The position numbers and the translations under genes are program-made. 64,000 nt of DNA from Flavobacteriaceae bacterium MAR_2009_75 (GTDB taxonomy: Bacteria; Bacteroidota; Bacteroidia; Flavobacteriales; Flavobacteriaceae). Of this stretch, positions 1 through 9,039 are shown piece after piece; position 1 is the first letter of the stretch, and every line of letters starts with the position of its first letter. Below the pieces are notes generated by a model. It was not told where the DNA came from and did no database searches. It saw nothing but the letters and a program-made list of their open reading frames with translations. The stretch lies in assembly GCA_002813285.1 (NCBI GenBank), contig PHTZ01000001.1:1859501-1923500 (forward strand), written 5' to 3'.

Positions 1-251
1 AAAACAGAAGCCATAGGGGCAGCCGTTTCAGCCATGTTCATTACCGCACCTCCAAATTTTATATCGGCATTGACCCTATAAATTCTTTCTGAATCTGCGA
101 ACATGGTATCGTAATTCAGTTCGTCATAGATGTAAAGGGTTATTAAAATGGCCCCTGCCATACCAATGGCCAAACCGAACACATTTAAGGAGGTGATAAA
201 GGGTTGCTTTTTAAGACTCCTCCAAGCGATTTTTATATAGATTTTGAACAT
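1..251 (-). CDS. ABC transporter permease, MacB/FtsX type (partial, 5' part only)
   Basis: This is the first 83 codons of an inner-membrane permease that leaves the window on the left. It begins MFKIYIKIAWRSLKKQP, followed by a hydrophobic segment (about residues 20-45) and the FADSERIYRV stretch that opens the periplasmic MacB_PCD domain. The two permeases upstream start in almost the same way (M(F/L)KNYLKIAWRNL), so the three are paralogues. It is probably the last known member of the leftward TolC-HlyD-ATPase-permease operon, 153 bp after the preceding permease. Family knowledge: such permeases work with a MacB-like ATPase to drive export. The substrate is unknown. Confidence 0.85.
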   Translation of the reverse strand, partial: MFKIYIKIAWRSLKKQPFITSLNVFGLAIGMAGAILITLYIYDELNYDTMFADSERIYRVNADIKFGGAVMNMAETAAPMASV

Positions 252-302
252 GGTTTTCGTTTTTTGATGATGATGGTTCTCGTTATTCGTTGTTCGTTCA
301 TC

Positions 303-316
303 TCGACTGCGCTCGA
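303..316. repeat. Short imperfect palindrome, possible REP-like element
   Basis: The 14-mer TCGACTGCGCTCGA has TCGA at both ends and sits between two permease genes. From memory, GAGCGCAGTCGA-like words recur between genes in flavobacterial genomes, which would make this a REP-like element. One copy in this window cannot prove that. Confidence 0.3.
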
Positions 317-351
317 TGTAACAGTTCGTTCTTAAGGAAAAATGTAACCTT

Positions 352-401
352 TAACTTCTAACTCATAACTTCTAACTCATAACTTTTAACTACTAACTTT
401 A
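352..401. repeat. 14-bp tandem repeat, about 3.5 copies
   Basis: Units TAACTTCTAACTCA (352-365), an identical copy (366-379), a variant TAACTTTTAACTAC (380-393) and a partial TAACTTTA (394-401). It ends right at the 3' end of the permease gene, whose stop lies at 405-407. The unit itself contains a half-repeat, TAACT-n2, of about 7 bp. There are no spacers, so it is not a CRISPR array. It looks like slippage-prone intergenic DNA. Confidence 0.8.
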
Positions 402-404
402 TAC

Positions 405-2834
405 TCACTCCGTTCGTAAACTCTTCACCGGATTCGCCACGGCAGACCTCAACGACTGCATGCCTACCGTTAATAGGGTAATGATCAGGGCAAAACCGCC
501 GCTGAGTACAAATACCCACCATTCAATTTCAATGCGGTACGTAAAACCTTCCAGCCAACGAGACATTAGAAAATAGGCTATGGGGGAAGCTATTAAAAAG
601 GCAATCATTACTAGCTTTACAAAGTCTTTGGTCAACAGTTGCACAACCGAATGTACGCTGGCGCCCAATACTTTTCGTATGCCTATTTCCTTCTTTTTTT
701 GTTCGGTCACGTATGATATGAGTCCGAATAAGCCCAAGCAACTTATAAAAATGGCCAAAAAGGTAAATGCTACGGAAATTAGTCCCAAACGTTTCTCTTC
801 ATCATATAGCCGTTCTACTTCCTTATCTACAAATCGGTAATCAAAGGGCACATTGCTGACGGTTGATTTCCATTGATCCTCCATTCCGGCAATAAGGTTT
901 CCATAATTATCAGTATTGGTTTTCAAGAATAGCCAATTAGGTTCAGTTTCCTTGTGTAGAAACAAAGGTTGAATTTCTTCCCGAAGGGATGCAAAATGAT
1001 AATCGGCCACCACCCCAATAATGCGCATTTCATCGGTCTCGCCATCATAACTTTGCAACAGTGTACTGCTTAGCGCATCTTCGAGTTTTATATTAAAAGC
1101 TTTTAAAGTAGCCTCATTTACAATAATTTGGTCAACGGTATCGGCCGCTGTAAAATCACGTCCTTCCAAAATGGATATACCCATGGTTTTGAAATAACCA
1201 TCGCTCACCCCATTTCTTTTTACCACCGTTCTGTTTTCGCTATTTTTTCCGGGAAGGTAGAAACCGTTGTCGGCCAAAATCATTTCCGAAGGGGCATAAT
1301 TACCACTGGCCACACTCGTGACCCCGGGAATATTCAAAAAAGATGATTTTAAGGATTCAAACTTGCTGGAAGCTTCTTCCGTACCGATTCTTAAAGCAAT
1401 TAGGTTGTCTTTTCTATAGCCCAGATCTTTGGTCTGGGTGAATTTAAATTGTTGGGAAATAATGATTACCGTTGCGACAAGTCCGATAGAGACCACAAAT
1501 TGAAATACGACCAAGGCTTTGCGAAAATTTCCGCTACCAGATTGTAGAACAGTAGCACTTTTAAGTGCCTTGACCGGTTTAATGGAAGAAAGGATAATGG
1601 CAGGATAAATACCGGCCGCCAAGCCCGTAACAACTCCTATCACCAACAAAAGCGACACAATCTGCCATTGGTATAGATGCAAATAGGTCAAAGATTCTTG
1701 AGTCAGGTCATTTATAATTGGCAGTAAAAGAATTACGATGGGTATGCTGATAAGCATCGCAAAAAGTGACATTAACAGCGACTCGCCCAAGAACTGCCGC
1801 ATTAAGGCATTTTTGCCGGCACCTACAACCTTACGAACCCCTATTTCACGAGCCCTTTTGCTTGCTCTGGCCGTACTGAGGTTTATAAAGTTAATACAGG
1901 CCACCAATTGAATAAAAAAGGCAAGACTCAAAAGAAAATATAAAAAGGTAATATCAGAAACTTTGTCCAGTTGGTTGCTTCTACCCTCACTGTACAAATG
2001 AATGTCTTTTACTTTTTGCAGTTCTAAAATCTTATTGCCCATTCCAGCACTCTTCAAATCTTCGGAAGCCCTTTCTTGTATAAACCCCGGTAATTTTGCT
2101 TCCAATTGTGAGGCATTAACGTTGGGATCCAATTTCACATAGCTATGTACAAAGTTGTTGGTAGCGAAATTGTCAAAATTCTGGACGAAGGTGCCCATTC
2201 CGGGGGTGCCCATACTTACCAAGTAGTTAGGGTTGAGGTGTGACTTTTGGGCCTTCTCATCAAAAACCCCTTTTACCGTTAGCGTAAGTGCTCCATCACC
2301 GCTTCCCCAAACAATAGCTTTGTTCAAAACCTCTTTCTGCCCGAAGAGTTTATCGGCCAAACTAGACGAAAGCACTACTGCATTGGGCTCATTGAGTGCA
2401 GTTGTCTTATCACCTTTCAAAAATTTGAAATCAAAAACCTTAAAAAAGGTGGAATCTGCCATATAGACCCGAGATTCGTAGTACGAGTCTTCGCTATCGG
2501 CGGCACGCATCAACATACTATAGAAAACGTCGGTTAGCACTACTCTGGTAGCTTCCTCTACTTCAGGATAATCTTCTTTCATAGCAAAAGCTATGGGTGG
2601 CGATGAAGTTGACGAGTCAAAAGGCTCCTGGCCATCGCGTTCAATAACCGTTTCAACACGGTAAAGACTATCGGCATTATCGTGATGTTGGTCATAGCCC
2701 AACTGCGCAAAGACATACAGAAGAATGGCCAAGCAACTAACTGTACCCATGGTAAGGCCCAAGAGATTAATGATAGTCTGCTGTTTATTTTTTAGCAGGT
2801 TTCGCCAAGCGATTTTTATATAGTTTTTTAACAT
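405..2834 (-). CDS. ABC transporter permease, MacB/FtsX type (809 aa)
   Basis: Full-length inner-membrane permease with the double layout of this Bacteroidota family. There is an N-terminal transmembrane helix (about 20-45), a periplasmic MacB_PCD domain, and an FtsX-like block of three helices (about 300-430) whose preceding motif is RAREIGVRKVVGAG. A second periplasmic domain follows, then a C-terminal FtsX block preceded by KKKEIGIRKVLGAS. It ends PVKSLRTE, the same ending as the neighbouring permease. It lies in the leftward export operon, 111 bp after the frameshifted permease. It probably couples with the ATPase at 5435-6130 to move a substrate toward the HlyD and TolC components. The substrate is not recognisable; antimicrobial peptide, lipid or other envelope substrates are possible. 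Confidence 0.93.
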   Translation of the reverse strand: MLKNYIKIAWRNLLKNKQQTIINLLGLTMGTVSCLAILLYVFAQLGYDQHHDNADSLYRVETVIERDGQEPFDSSTSSPPIAFAMKEDYPEVEEATRVVLTDVFYSMLMRAADSEDSYYESRVYMADSTFFKVFDFKFLKGDKTTALNEPNAVVLSSSLADKLFGQKEVLNKAIVWGSGDGALTLTVKGVFDEKAQKSHLNPNYLVSMGTPGMGTFVQNFDNFATNNFVHSYVKLDPNVNASQLEAKLPGFIQERASEDLKSAGMGNKILELQKVKDIHLYSEGRSNQLDKVSDITFLYFLLSLAFFIQLVACINFINLSTARASKRAREIGVRKVVGAGKNALMRQFLGESLLMSLFAMLISIPIVILLLPIINDLTQESLTYLHLYQWQIVSLLLVIGVVTGLAAGIYPAIILSSIKPVKALKSATVLQSGSGNFRKALVVFQFVVSIGLVATVIIISQQFKFTQTKDLGYRKDNLIALRIGTEEASSKFESLKSSFLNIPGVTSVASGNYAPSEMILADNGFYLPGKNSENRTVVKRNGVSDGYFKTMGISILEGRDFTAADTVDQIIVNEATLKAFNIKLEDALSSTLLQSYDGETDEMRIIGVVADYHFASLREEIQPLFLHKETEPNWLFLKTNTDNYGNLIAGMEDQWKSTVSNVPFDYRFVDKEVERLYDEEKRLGLISVAFTFLAIFISCLGLFGLISYVTEQKKKEIGIRKVLGASVHSVVQLLTKDFVKLVMIAFLIASPIAYFLMSRWLEGFTYRIEIEWWVFVLSGGFALIITLLTVGMQSLRSAVANPVKSLRTE

Positions 2835-2945
2835 GATGATCTTTTTTATTTATGTCTGTTCGAGTACCTCAACTCTAATTCTGTCTAAAATTCGTCTTAA
2901 ACCAATGACCTCTAGACTGCACACTAAGGGACAAAGTCTACAACT

Positions 2946-5359
2946 TCATTCTGTTCTTAGACTTTTTACAGGGTTAACACTGGCCACTTTAATCGCTTGA
3001 AAACTCACGGTTAATAGCGTAATAAGCAACGCCCCACCAATAGCCAACCCGAAAACCCACCAAGAGATTACCATACGGTATTCATAGTTTTGTAACCATC
3101 GATGCATAAAATGATAGATGAGGGGAATTGCAATTGTGCATGAAATCAATACCAGTAAAACAAAGTCTTTCGAAAGCATTCTCCATAAATTCAGCATAGA
3201 TGCCCCCAAGACCTTTCGCACGCCAATTTCTTTAGTGCGTTGTTCAGCTACAAAAGAGGCTAGACCAAAAAGACCCAAACAACTTATAAGAATTGCCAAG
3301 AACGTAAATACCCCCGCCAATCTTCCTAAACGTTGTTCCGACTCGAATTTGACAGCATATTCTTGATCTACAAACTTGTAATCGAATTTAGCGGAGGGCA
3401 CTACCTTGGCAAATACGGTCTCTATTTTAGAAATGGCAGAACTTATACTTGTTTCCGGTTCTAACTTGATGTTTATATGATTTACATTATCATAATCGAT
3501 ATAAAAAAAGGCTTGTTTTACAGGCTCGTAAGGCGATTGCATTACCATATCTTTTGTTACCCCGATTATCTGTGCACGGTTAGGCCCCCAAATTCAATGA
3601 AGGTTCCAACGGGGTTTTCTAACCCCATATATGCAACAGCTGATTCGTTAATTATAATTGCCAATGAGTCTGAAGCGTAATCCCTTGAAAAATCCCTTCC
3701 TTCTACAAATTGCCACCCTACCGTTTTTCCATAATCATGTGTAACTCTTAGAATTCCGAAATCAGGTGACAATTCGGGATCTTTGCCAACCCAATTAAGA
3801 CCTCCTCCACCGTTGCTGTGAACACCCATTAAGGGCGAAGATGATTGAGTCATTTCTTCAACTGCACCTGTATTCTTCAGTTCGGCACGAAGCAAATCGT
3901 ACTTACCGGCGTATTCCGGATTATTCATCGGAACCGATATCAAATTATTTTGGTCATAGCCAAGTGGCCTGTCTTTAGTAAATTCAATCTGATTGAAAAC
4001 AATGACGGTACCCACAGCTAGCATTATGGAGACCGCAAATTGAAACACGACCAGCACCTTTCTTGGAGCGGTTGCGTAACGACCAGCCTTAAAGGTGCCC
4101 TTTAAAACTTTGACCGGTCTGAAAGAGGAAAGATATAACGCCGGGTAACTACCTGCCAATAGACCGGTGATGAGTATGGTAAATACTATGGCCAACCAAA
4201 AAACTGGATTTGCCCAAGGGATTTCCATTGCTTTTCCGGCAAGGTCGTTAAACCAAGGAAGGGATAACAGTACCAATAAAAAAGCCAATACCGTTGCCAA
4301 ACTGGAAATCAATAGCGATTCACTCAAAAACTGAAGTACCAACTGCTTCTTTTTAGAACCAAGCGTTTTTCTAATACCGACCTCCTTCGAGCGTTTTTCT
4401 GATCGTGCCGTGCTTAAGTTCATAAAGTTGATGCACGCTAAGAACAGAACGAATGCTCCGATTGCGATAAACAGCCATACAAAAGTGATTCGACCCTCAG
4501 TTGGTTTGCCTTGCTCATCGAATTCGGAGTATAAGTGCCATTTGTCCATCGGATAGGCAAAGGGATGCAAACCACGTCTTCCAAAAATCTCAAGTTCATC
4601 AGAAGGGCCATATTGTGTATATACATTTTGTAAGGCGGTATTCGCCGATTCAAAATCGATTCCGGGTTTCAATTGCACGTAGAGCTGAAAAGACCAATCG
4701 TCCCAAACCGTTTTGATTCGTTCGAAACGTTCGGGTTCGTTGGCCTCCACTAAATTCCAATTACCAAAAAACTTCAAATACCCAAAACTGTTATTTTTGG
4801 GCAAATCTTTATAAACTCCCTTTACAACGGCATCCATTTCGTTATTGATCTTTATGGATTTTCCTATGGGATTCTCTTTTCCGAAAATAGCTGTAGAAGC
4901 TGATTCTGATAGTACGACGGCATTTAATTCTTCTAAACTGGCATGAGAACCTTGAATCATTTCCAACGAAAGCATATCAAGAGCTCCACTTTCAATAAAC
5001 TGCCCGCTTTGGGTGAAACTTTCCCCAGATTCAGTAAGTACATAATCACCACCCCAAGTCGAGCGTAAAACGTGATCGAAGTAATCGGAATAATTCTCCT
5101 TTATAACAGTTCCCATGGTATATAAAGTAGAGTTAAATGTACCTATTTCACCGGTAGTCAAGTTCTGCCCTCGATTATAAATTTGAGCGATTTTATCATG
5201 GTTTGTATGGTACTTGTTAAATGTAAATTCATCGATGACCCAAAGACCGATCATGATTACCACAGCCATACCCAAAGCCAAACCCCCGATATTAATAGCT
5301 GAATATCCCTTATTTCGTTTTAAGTTTCTCCACGCTATTTTTAAATAGTTTTTGAACAT
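2946..5359 (-). pseudogene. ABC transporter permease, MacB/FtsX type, broken by a single-base frameshift
   Basis: Two reading frames together make one permease. The N-terminal part (5359 to 3566, 597 codons) carries the first helix, MacB_PCD and first FtsX block (RSKEVGIRKTLGS), and ends abnormally in ..FIEFGGLTVHR-stop. The C-terminal part (in frame from about 3588 to 2946) continues with GPNRAQIIGVTKDMVM, the second periplasmic domain, the second FtsX block (TKEIGVRKVLGAS) and the ending PVKSLRTE. Adding one base at the TTTGGGGG run (plus-strand 3585-3594) gives IEFWGPNRAQ and restores about 804 aa, matching the 809-aa paralogue downstream. A true mutation, phase variation at the homopolymer, or a sequencing error are all possible. 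The three operon neighbours upstream and the 809-aa permease downstream are intact. Confidence 0.88.
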
Positions 5360-5434
5360 GACTGCTGTTTTTAGATTGATTCTGTTGACGTTTGTCCTTG
5401 ATTAGAGGCTGCTTGATTGATGAATAAACTCCTT

Positions 5435-6130
5435 TTACATCATGGCTCCTATAGCTCTATTTTGGCTTTCGGTTACGATTTGGCCATCGAATAAATTGAC
5501 CACCCGATGTGCATAATGGGAGTCTCTATCTGAGTGTGTAACCATAACGATAGTAGTGCCCTCTTGATTCAGCTCAGTCAGCAAGTTCATGACCTCGATA
5601 CCATTTTTAGAGTCTAGATTACCCGTAGGCTCATCGGCAAGTATCAATTTTGGGTTGGTAACAACTGCCCTAGATATGGCCACACGTTGTTGCTGGCCCC
5701 CTGATAATTGTTGTGGAAAATGTTTCTCTCGATGGGCAATTTTCATACGCTCCAAAACTACACGTACTTTCTCACGACGCTCTTTTTTATCCATTTTAAG
5801 ATAAATCAAGGGCAACTCAACATTTTCGTAAACGGTAAGCTCGTCAATAAGGTTGAAGCTCTGAAATACAAAACCTAAATTACCCTTTCTTAATTCGGTG
5901 CGTTGTCTCTCTTTAAGGTTGCTTACCTCATGCCCTGCAAAATTGTAGCTACCTTCGGTAGGATTGTCCAACATGCCTATAATATTCAGCAATGTAGATT
6001 TACCACAGCCCGACGGCCCCATTATGGCCACAAATTCGCCTTCTTCGACTTTCAAATTCACCTTGTTCAAGGCCAAGGTTTCCACCTCCTCGGTTCTGAA
6101 GCTCTTTTTAAGATTCTGTATCTGTATCAT
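5435..6130 (-). CDS. ABC transporter ATP-binding protein, MacB/LolD type
   Basis: Cytoplasmic ATPase of 231 aa. Walker A GPSGCGKST lies at 38-46, Q-loop FVFQSFNLI around 88-96, signature LSGGQQQRV at 142-150, Walker B LILADEP at 162-168 and the switch His in MVTHS at 199. The Q-loop and the adjoining NLIDELTVYENV match the MacB/LolD/FtsE-like class that pairs with FtsX-fold permeases, not classic importers. It stands between the HlyD-like adaptor (68 bp upstream) and the first permease (75 bp downstream). By position it is the only ATPase for all three permeases in the operon. Confidence 0.95.
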   Translation of the reverse strand: MIQIQNLKKSFRTEEVETLALNKVNLKVEEGEFVAIMGPSGCGKSTLLNIIGMLDNPTEGSYNFAGHEVSNLKERQRTELRKGNLGFVFQSFNLIDELTVYENVELPLIYLKMDKKERREKVRVVLERMKIAHREKHFPQQLSGGQQQRVAISRAVVTNPKLILADEPTGNLDSKNGIEVMNLLTELNQEGTTIVMVTHSDRDSHYAHRVVNLFDGQIVTESQNRAIGAMM

Positions 6131-6197
6131 TTGTTGATTGATTTTTCGTTTTTATTATAAAAGACCATCGTTTAATAGCTTAGTGACAGTTTTCAGC

Positions 6198-7448
6198 TTA
6201 CTTTAATACAATTTTTTCGGCCTCCCCAAAGGAATCATAATTACTGGTAATCACTTTCTCACCAGCTTCAAGACCTTCAAGCACCTCATAATATCTAGAG
6301 TTTTGCTTTCCGATTCTTATATTTCTTTTCATAGCTTCATCACCATCTGGAGCGACTACGAAAATCCATTGACCGCCCGTGCTTTGAAAGAAACTTCCTT
6401 TAGGTAACAATAAGGCATCGCTCGATTCACCCAATTGCAATCGAATGTTATAACTCTGCCCAGAGCGAATGGTCTCCGGTCTTTCTTTGGTAAAGACCAA
6501 ATCTACTTTGAACCTGCCATTACGAACTTCAGGATATACCTTTCTTACCCGCAACGGGAACTGATTACCATTTCTTTCCAACACCGCAACAAGATCTCTC
6601 TTGACCCGGTCGATGTAATGCTCATCTATATTGGCTTCAATCTTATAATCGGTCAACACATTAATCTGCCCTATTCTTTCACCTTGAGATATACTTTGGC
6701 CGATTTCGGCGTCAAGAAACCCTAATTGCCCATCGGCAGGGGCCCGTACATTTAGGTGGTCTAAGCGCTGGTAGACCATACCTAATGTTTTTTGCATTCG
6801 AGCTAAATCGGCATCAAGACCTGTTAGCGATGTTTTTCTAAGTTCATCGTCTTGCTCCGTTTGTAGCTTTACAATATCATACTGTTTTTGGGAAAGCTCA
6901 AAATTTTCTTTGGACAGCAAATACTCTTCTTTCGAAATAAGTTCTTCGTCATAAAGGGCCTTATTCTGTTCGTAATTTCTCTTTAGACGTTGTAAATCTG
7001 TACTTGCGGTTGCCAGAGAGCGCCTACCTTCCACTTGGCGAGAATCAAACGTCAACTTAGTAGACCTTAAATCATTCTGTTTGAGTGCAAGATTACTTTC
7101 ACTTGCTAAAATCTGCTCATACAGGTTCATGTTTTCAAGCTTCAGAATAATATCGCCCTTTTTGACCATTGCTCCTTCTTCAATCAATTTTTCACTGACA
7201 CGGCCACCTTCATAGGCATCCATATAAATTGTGGCAATTGGTGCCACATTACCATTAATTGTGATATAGTCGTCAAATTTTCCTTCGGTAACCGCAGCTA
7301 CGGAAAGTTTTTCTTTATCGGTTCGAAAAGTAGAGACTGAACTGGCGAAAAGTAACTGGTATGCCACAAAGAGCAGCAGCAGGCCCAAGGCAATGTAACC
7401 GTAATGTTTGAGCCGTAATCCTTTTCTCTTTTCTAATTGTATATCCAT
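6198..7448 (-). CDS. HlyD/MacA-family periplasmic adaptor subunit
   Basis: Membrane-fusion protein of 416 aa. One N-terminal transmembrane helix (about 16-32) anchors it in the inner membrane. A barrel-sandwich half-domain with GRVSEKLIEEGAMVKKGDII follows, then a long coiled-coil hairpin (about 110-230), the second lipoyl half (VRAPADGQLG), and beta-barrel and membrane-proximal domains toward the C-terminus (GLEAGEKVI). Family role: it links an inner-membrane ABC permease to a TolC channel. It lies 30 bp downstream of the TolC gene and 68 bp upstream of the ATPase, so one operon is very likely. Confidence 0.93.
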   Translation of the reverse strand: MDIQLEKRKGLRLKHYGYIALGLLLLFVAYQLLFASSVSTFRTDKEKLSVAAVTEGKFDDYITINGNVAPIATIYMDAYEGGRVSEKLIEEGAMVKKGDIILKLENMNLYEQILASESNLALKQNDLRSTKLTFDSRQVEGRRSLATASTDLQRLKRNYEQNKALYDEELISKEEYLLSKENFELSQKQYDIVKLQTEQDDELRKTSLTGLDADLARMQKTLGMVYQRLDHLNVRAPADGQLGFLDAEIGQSISQGERIGQINVLTDYKIEANIDEHYIDRVKRDLVAVLERNGNQFPLRVRKVYPEVRNGRFKVDLVFTKERPETIRSGQSYNIRLQLGESSDALLLPKGSFFQSTGGQWIFVVAPDGDEAMKRNIRIGKQNSRYYEVLEGLEAGEKVITSNYDSFGEAEKIVLK

Positions 7449-7478
7449 TATATATTTTATTATCGTGCTTAGTTGTTT

Positions 7479-8825
7479 TTATTGAATGTCAAAAACGGGT
7501 AGACCGCGGTAAAAGTCCAATGTACTTTTATTGATTTCCGATTGAAGCCGTACCTGTAAGTTCTCGTTTTGGGCGCTAGCGAACAAATTCTTTGCGGTAA
7601 ACAGCTCCAAGGCATTTATGAGTCCCTTCTCATACCTCTTTTGAGCAATAGTAAAAGCCAATTCTTGTGCCCGTACTTTTTGAGTACTTTGTTCTCGCTG
7701 TATTTCTAAAGATTCATATTCTTGTACCAGCTGTTGAATGGCCTGAAAAATCACTTGCTGTTGAACTTTGAGGTTATTTTCGGCCCTAGACCTTTCTATT
7801 TTTTGCTGTTTTATTTGAGAACGTGTGGCCCAAGCGTTACTGATAGGCACATTAAGGCTCACCCCAATAAACTGCGAAGTATTATCTCGAAACTGGTCTC
7901 TAAAAGGTACTGTAACCCCTAAAGAATCTCTTGTTGTTTCAAAATAACCGGTAGAGGTACCTGCAAACAATGCCAATGATGGATACAACCCACCTCTTTC
8001 CGCAGCCAATCTTTTTTGGGCGGCCTTTACCCGTAGTTGCTGTGCCCTTAGTATGGGCATAAACTTTTGCGCCTCACGAAAAATAGAATCCGATTGCATA
8101 GCCTGGGTTTTTTGAGCTAAATCATCAAAGCCTAGATTCTCTTGTATTTCAATATCGCTCGCACCTTCTAAGTTCATTTCTTGAATCAATTGCAATTTAG
8201 CAGCTACCAATTGGTTTTCACTTTGAGTGAGATTCAGTTTATCGGTGAGCAATAAAGATTCGGCCTCATAGAGGTCTGCGCCGGCTTTCAGCCCTAATTC
8301 AATTTGCTTGGCGACCAAATCATAATTGGCTTGAGATACAGACATTTGCTCCTCTGAAATAGCCACAAGACCCTTGAAAAATTTAATATCATAAAAGGCC
8401 TGCATTACCCGAAAAGCGAGTAAATACCGTTGTTGCAAGTTTTCTTCTTGAGTTGCCTTGTAAAGAAATTTCGTAGCCTTAATATTGTTCAGCTTTTGAA
8501 AACCCCTAAACAAATCGACCGAACTCTCTAAGGTATATCGATTGGAAAAGAAATCGGTGGTTACAACATCATTGGTAAAAGGGTCAGTACTACGACCAAA
8601 ATTAATTACGTAATTACCCGATCCGGTAACCGTTGGAAGCAAATTTCGAATTGATTGACGATAGCTCTCCCGGTTGGCATCAGTGTTATAGGTGAAATCT
8701 TTAAGTTGCAGGTTATTTTCTAAAGCATAGGCTACACATTCATCTAGCGTATAAACTTCTTGCGCCGTTAGTTTGGCAGTGATGAGCAGAATAACTAAAA
8801 CTAAAAATCTAAATAATTGAATCAT
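7479..8825 (-). CDS. TolC-family outer-membrane efflux protein
   Basis: Outer-membrane channel subunit of 448 aa with a signal peptide (cleavage probably after LITAKLTAQ, near residue 22). Two repeats of the OEP helical domain follow. The first opens YTLDECVAYALENNLQL, and the second half has the YEKGLINALELFTAKN signature near residue 400. It is the first gene of the leftward export operon, so it is set directly by the sigma-54-like promoter in the gap before it. With the adaptor and ATPase/permease genes behind it, it would complete a trans-envelope tripartite exporter. Confidence 0.94.
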   Translation of the reverse strand: MIQLFRFLVLVILLITAKLTAQEVYTLDECVAYALENNLQLKDFTYNTDANRESYRQSIRNLLPTVTGSGNYVINFGRSTDPFTNDVVTTDFFSNRYTLESSVDLFRGFQKLNNIKATKFLYKATQEENLQQRYLLAFRVMQAFYDIKFFKGLVAISEEQMSVSQANYDLVAKQIELGLKAGADLYEAESLLLTDKLNLTQSENQLVAAKLQLIQEMNLEGASDIEIQENLGFDDLAQKTQAMQSDSIFREAQKFMPILRAQQLRVKAAQKRLAAERGGLYPSLALFAGTSTGYFETTRDSLGVTVPFRDQFRDNTSQFIGVSLNVPISNAWATRSQIKQQKIERSRAENNLKVQQQVIFQAIQQLVQEYESLEIQREQSTQKVRAQELAFTIAQKRYEKGLINALELFTAKNLFASAQNENLQVRLQSEINKSTLDFYRGLPVFDIQ

Positions 8826-8850
8826 AATCTTGTTGGTGTGCCAAACTTAA

Positions 8851-8867
8851 TACGATTCCCGTGCCAA
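8851..8867 (-). promoter_or_regulatory. Candidate sigma-54 (-24/-12) promoter of the export operon
   Basis: On the minus strand the sequence reads TTGGCACGGGAATCGTA. The -24 half (TTGGCACG) is a perfect match to the sigma-54 consensus. The -12 half TCGTA, at correct spacing, deviates from TTGCA at two places. It ends 26 bp before the TolC start codon. The divergent gene encodes a sigma-54 activator, which makes the match more credible than it would be alone. Confidence 0.6.
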
Positions 8868-8951
8868 TTAATTAAAAAACTATAAATCAGATGGTTGCAT
8901 CAATAAAAATGAAGGTAATAATTTTAAACTGTAAAATATATATACAACAAT

Positions 8952-8968
8952 TGTCAAATTTTTTGACA
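8952..8968. promoter_or_regulatory. Candidate enhancer (UAS) for the sigma-54 activator
   Basis: A perfect inverted repeat, TGTCAAA-TTT-TTTGACA. It lies about 85-100 bp upstream of the -24/-12-like element and about 70 bp before the regulator's own start codon. That is where a dimeric Fis-type HTH activator would bind to act on the efflux promoter. Inference from symmetry and position only. Confidence 0.5.
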
Positions 8969-9039
8969 GTGTTTAAAATTTGTAAAATTCGAATTGTAGT
9001 TTTAATCCTAATTGGTAGAGCCTCTAGCACTAATAATCG

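Noticed and set aside
352-401. CRISPR array
   Set aside because: Units are directly adjacent with no spacers, and no cas genes are present.
8839-8846. A second GGCAC word just before the TolC gene as sigma-54 promoter
   Set aside because: The -12 position reads CAAGA, and the start point would fall inside or at the start codon.
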